Part shown: piece by piece, positions 5,596-5,954 of the stretch
How positions within the stretch are numbered: the stretch's first letter is position 1
Layout: every line of letters starts with the position of its first letter
DNA from: Pseudonocardiales bacterium
GTDB lineage: Bacteria; Actinomycetota; Actinomycetes; Mycobacteriales; Jatrophihabitantaceae
Direction: 5' to 3'
Assembly (NCBI GenBank): GCA_025465405.1
Contig: JAODNL010000437.1
Span: 1 to 5,954 of the forward strand
DNA length: 5,954 nucleotides
The notes under the pieces: generated by a model
Database searches by the model: none
What the model saw: only the letters and a program-made list of their open reading frames with translations
What the model was told of the DNA's origin: nothing
Program-made: the position numbers and the translations under genes

Positions 5596-5954
5596 ATGGC
5601 GATTCCGATGCAAGCAAGACATTCGGTAAACGCGGCACCGCTGACAGATATGAACGGGGTCCGGAGGGCGATGGTCGTCGTCGGCCTCGTCGGAATCGCA
5701 CTGGTCCATTTACTGGACCTGCAGGGCAAGTTGAGTGAACTGCTTTATGTGGGCGTGATGTTCATCGCTCTCATTGTCGTGTCACTCGTACTGGCCGAGG
5801 CGCTGATCCGGTCCGATGATCTGCGTGCCTGGTTCGCGGCGGGAGCGGCGGCCGGCGCCACCATCGCGGGGTATGCCGTGAGCCGGACCACCGGGCTGCC
5901 GGGTGATCACAAAGGTGATGTCGGCAACTGGCTGGAGCCGCTCGGGCTCGCGTC
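5596..5954 (+). CDS. Small integral membrane protein of unknown function with SRTTGLPG...GNWLEPLG loop (partial, C-terminus outside window)
   Basis: Visible are 119 codons, open to the right edge. The N-terminus of about 24 residues is polar (MAIPMQARHSVNAAPL...). Three hydrophobic segments follow: about 25-41 (AMVVVGLVGIALVHLL), 49-70 (LLYVGVMFIALIVVSLVLAEAL) and 77-95 (alanine/glycine-rich). After the third comes SRTTGLPGDHKGDVGNWLEPLGLA (96-119, given here only as landmarks S96, R97, G100, P102, N111, W112, E114, P115), where a fourth helix probably starts. I recall similar SRT-GLPG...GNW-EPLG loops in conserved uncharacterised membrane proteins of actinomycetes and other bacteria, but could not check this. 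There is no signal-peptide cleavage motif, so it is probably a multi-pass inner-membrane protein. It is divergent from the giant secreted protein gene and may share its regulatory region. It carries a TTA leucine codon at 5710-5712. A reading frame with a good ribosome binding site and hydrophobic periodicity makes the gene call firm; function is unknown. Confidence 0.85.
   Translation, partial: MAIPMQARHSVNAAPLTDMNGVRRAMVVVGLVGIALVHLLDLQGKLSELLYVGVMFIALIVVSLVLAEALIRSDDLRAWFAAGAAAGATIAGYAVSRTTGLPGDHKGDVGNWLEPLGLA

Noticed and set aside
5521..5709. Minus-strand frame of 62 codons
   Set aside because: It lies antisense to the start of the membrane-protein gene and its leader, with no ribosome binding site or recognisable domain.
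5283..5738. Plus-strand frame of 151 codons across the intergenic region, with a CSSC pair
   Set aside because: It overlaps the start of both flanking genes, crosses the repeat clusters, lacks the G/C-ended codon bias of the neighbours and has no Shine-Dalgarno. The cysteine pair appears accidental.
1..5954. tRNA, rRNA, insertion sequence, attachment site or riboswitch
   Set aside because: I saw no structured RNA signature, transposase fragment, terminal inverted repeats or target-site duplication. Nearly all of the window is explained by the two genes and their short intergenic region.

Overview
The window is G+C-rich DNA with strongly G/C-ended codons (AAC, GAC, CTG, ACC, GCC). Codon style, signal-peptide style and the membrane-protein motif suggest a high-GC Gram-positive (actinomycete-type) bacterium. 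That placement is an inference, because no taxonomic marker such as rRNA or tRNA is present.

About nine tenths of the window (1-5308, minus strand) is one uninterrupted reading frame of 1769 visible codons. It starts at an ATG at 5308 and runs off the left edge without a stop. I translated it by hand from end to end and met no stop codon or frameshift. It encodes a giant secreted protein. From the N-terminus it shows a long, arginine-rich signal peptide, several extracellular beta-sandwich modules of SdrD-B/Cna-B/carboxypeptidase-regulatory type with Asp/Asn-rich calcium-loop-like motifs, and a cysteine-rich middle. These are followed by an IPT/TIG-like segment, a right-handed parallel beta-helix with eight asparagine-ladder rungs, and a tail resembling 'choice-of-anchor Q' proteins. 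Because the frame is open at the window edge, an ORF caller that requires a stop will miss it. The long plus-strand frames across this region, including one of 1363 codons, are its antisense shadows.

Between 5309 and 5595 lies a 287-bp divergent intergenic region. It contains two clusters of 11-bp-periodic direct repeats. The first is three units with a TCAT core (5409-5441), and its 7+4 heptamer-spacer layout resembles a PHO box. The second is four tandem units of consensus GCAATNNCGNC (5451-5494). The first cluster begins 100 bp from the minus-strand start codon and the second ends 101 bp before the plus-strand start codon. This layout suggests shared control by an OmpR/PhoB-type response regulator.

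On the right (5596-5954, plus strand, cut by the window edge) is the N-terminal part of a small integral membrane protein of unknown function. It has three visible hydrophobic segments followed by a conserved-looking SRTTGLPG...GNWLEPLG loop. The two genes are divergent and probably share upstream regulation. Nothing in the sequence shows a direct functional link between their products, and I do not claim a described pathway.
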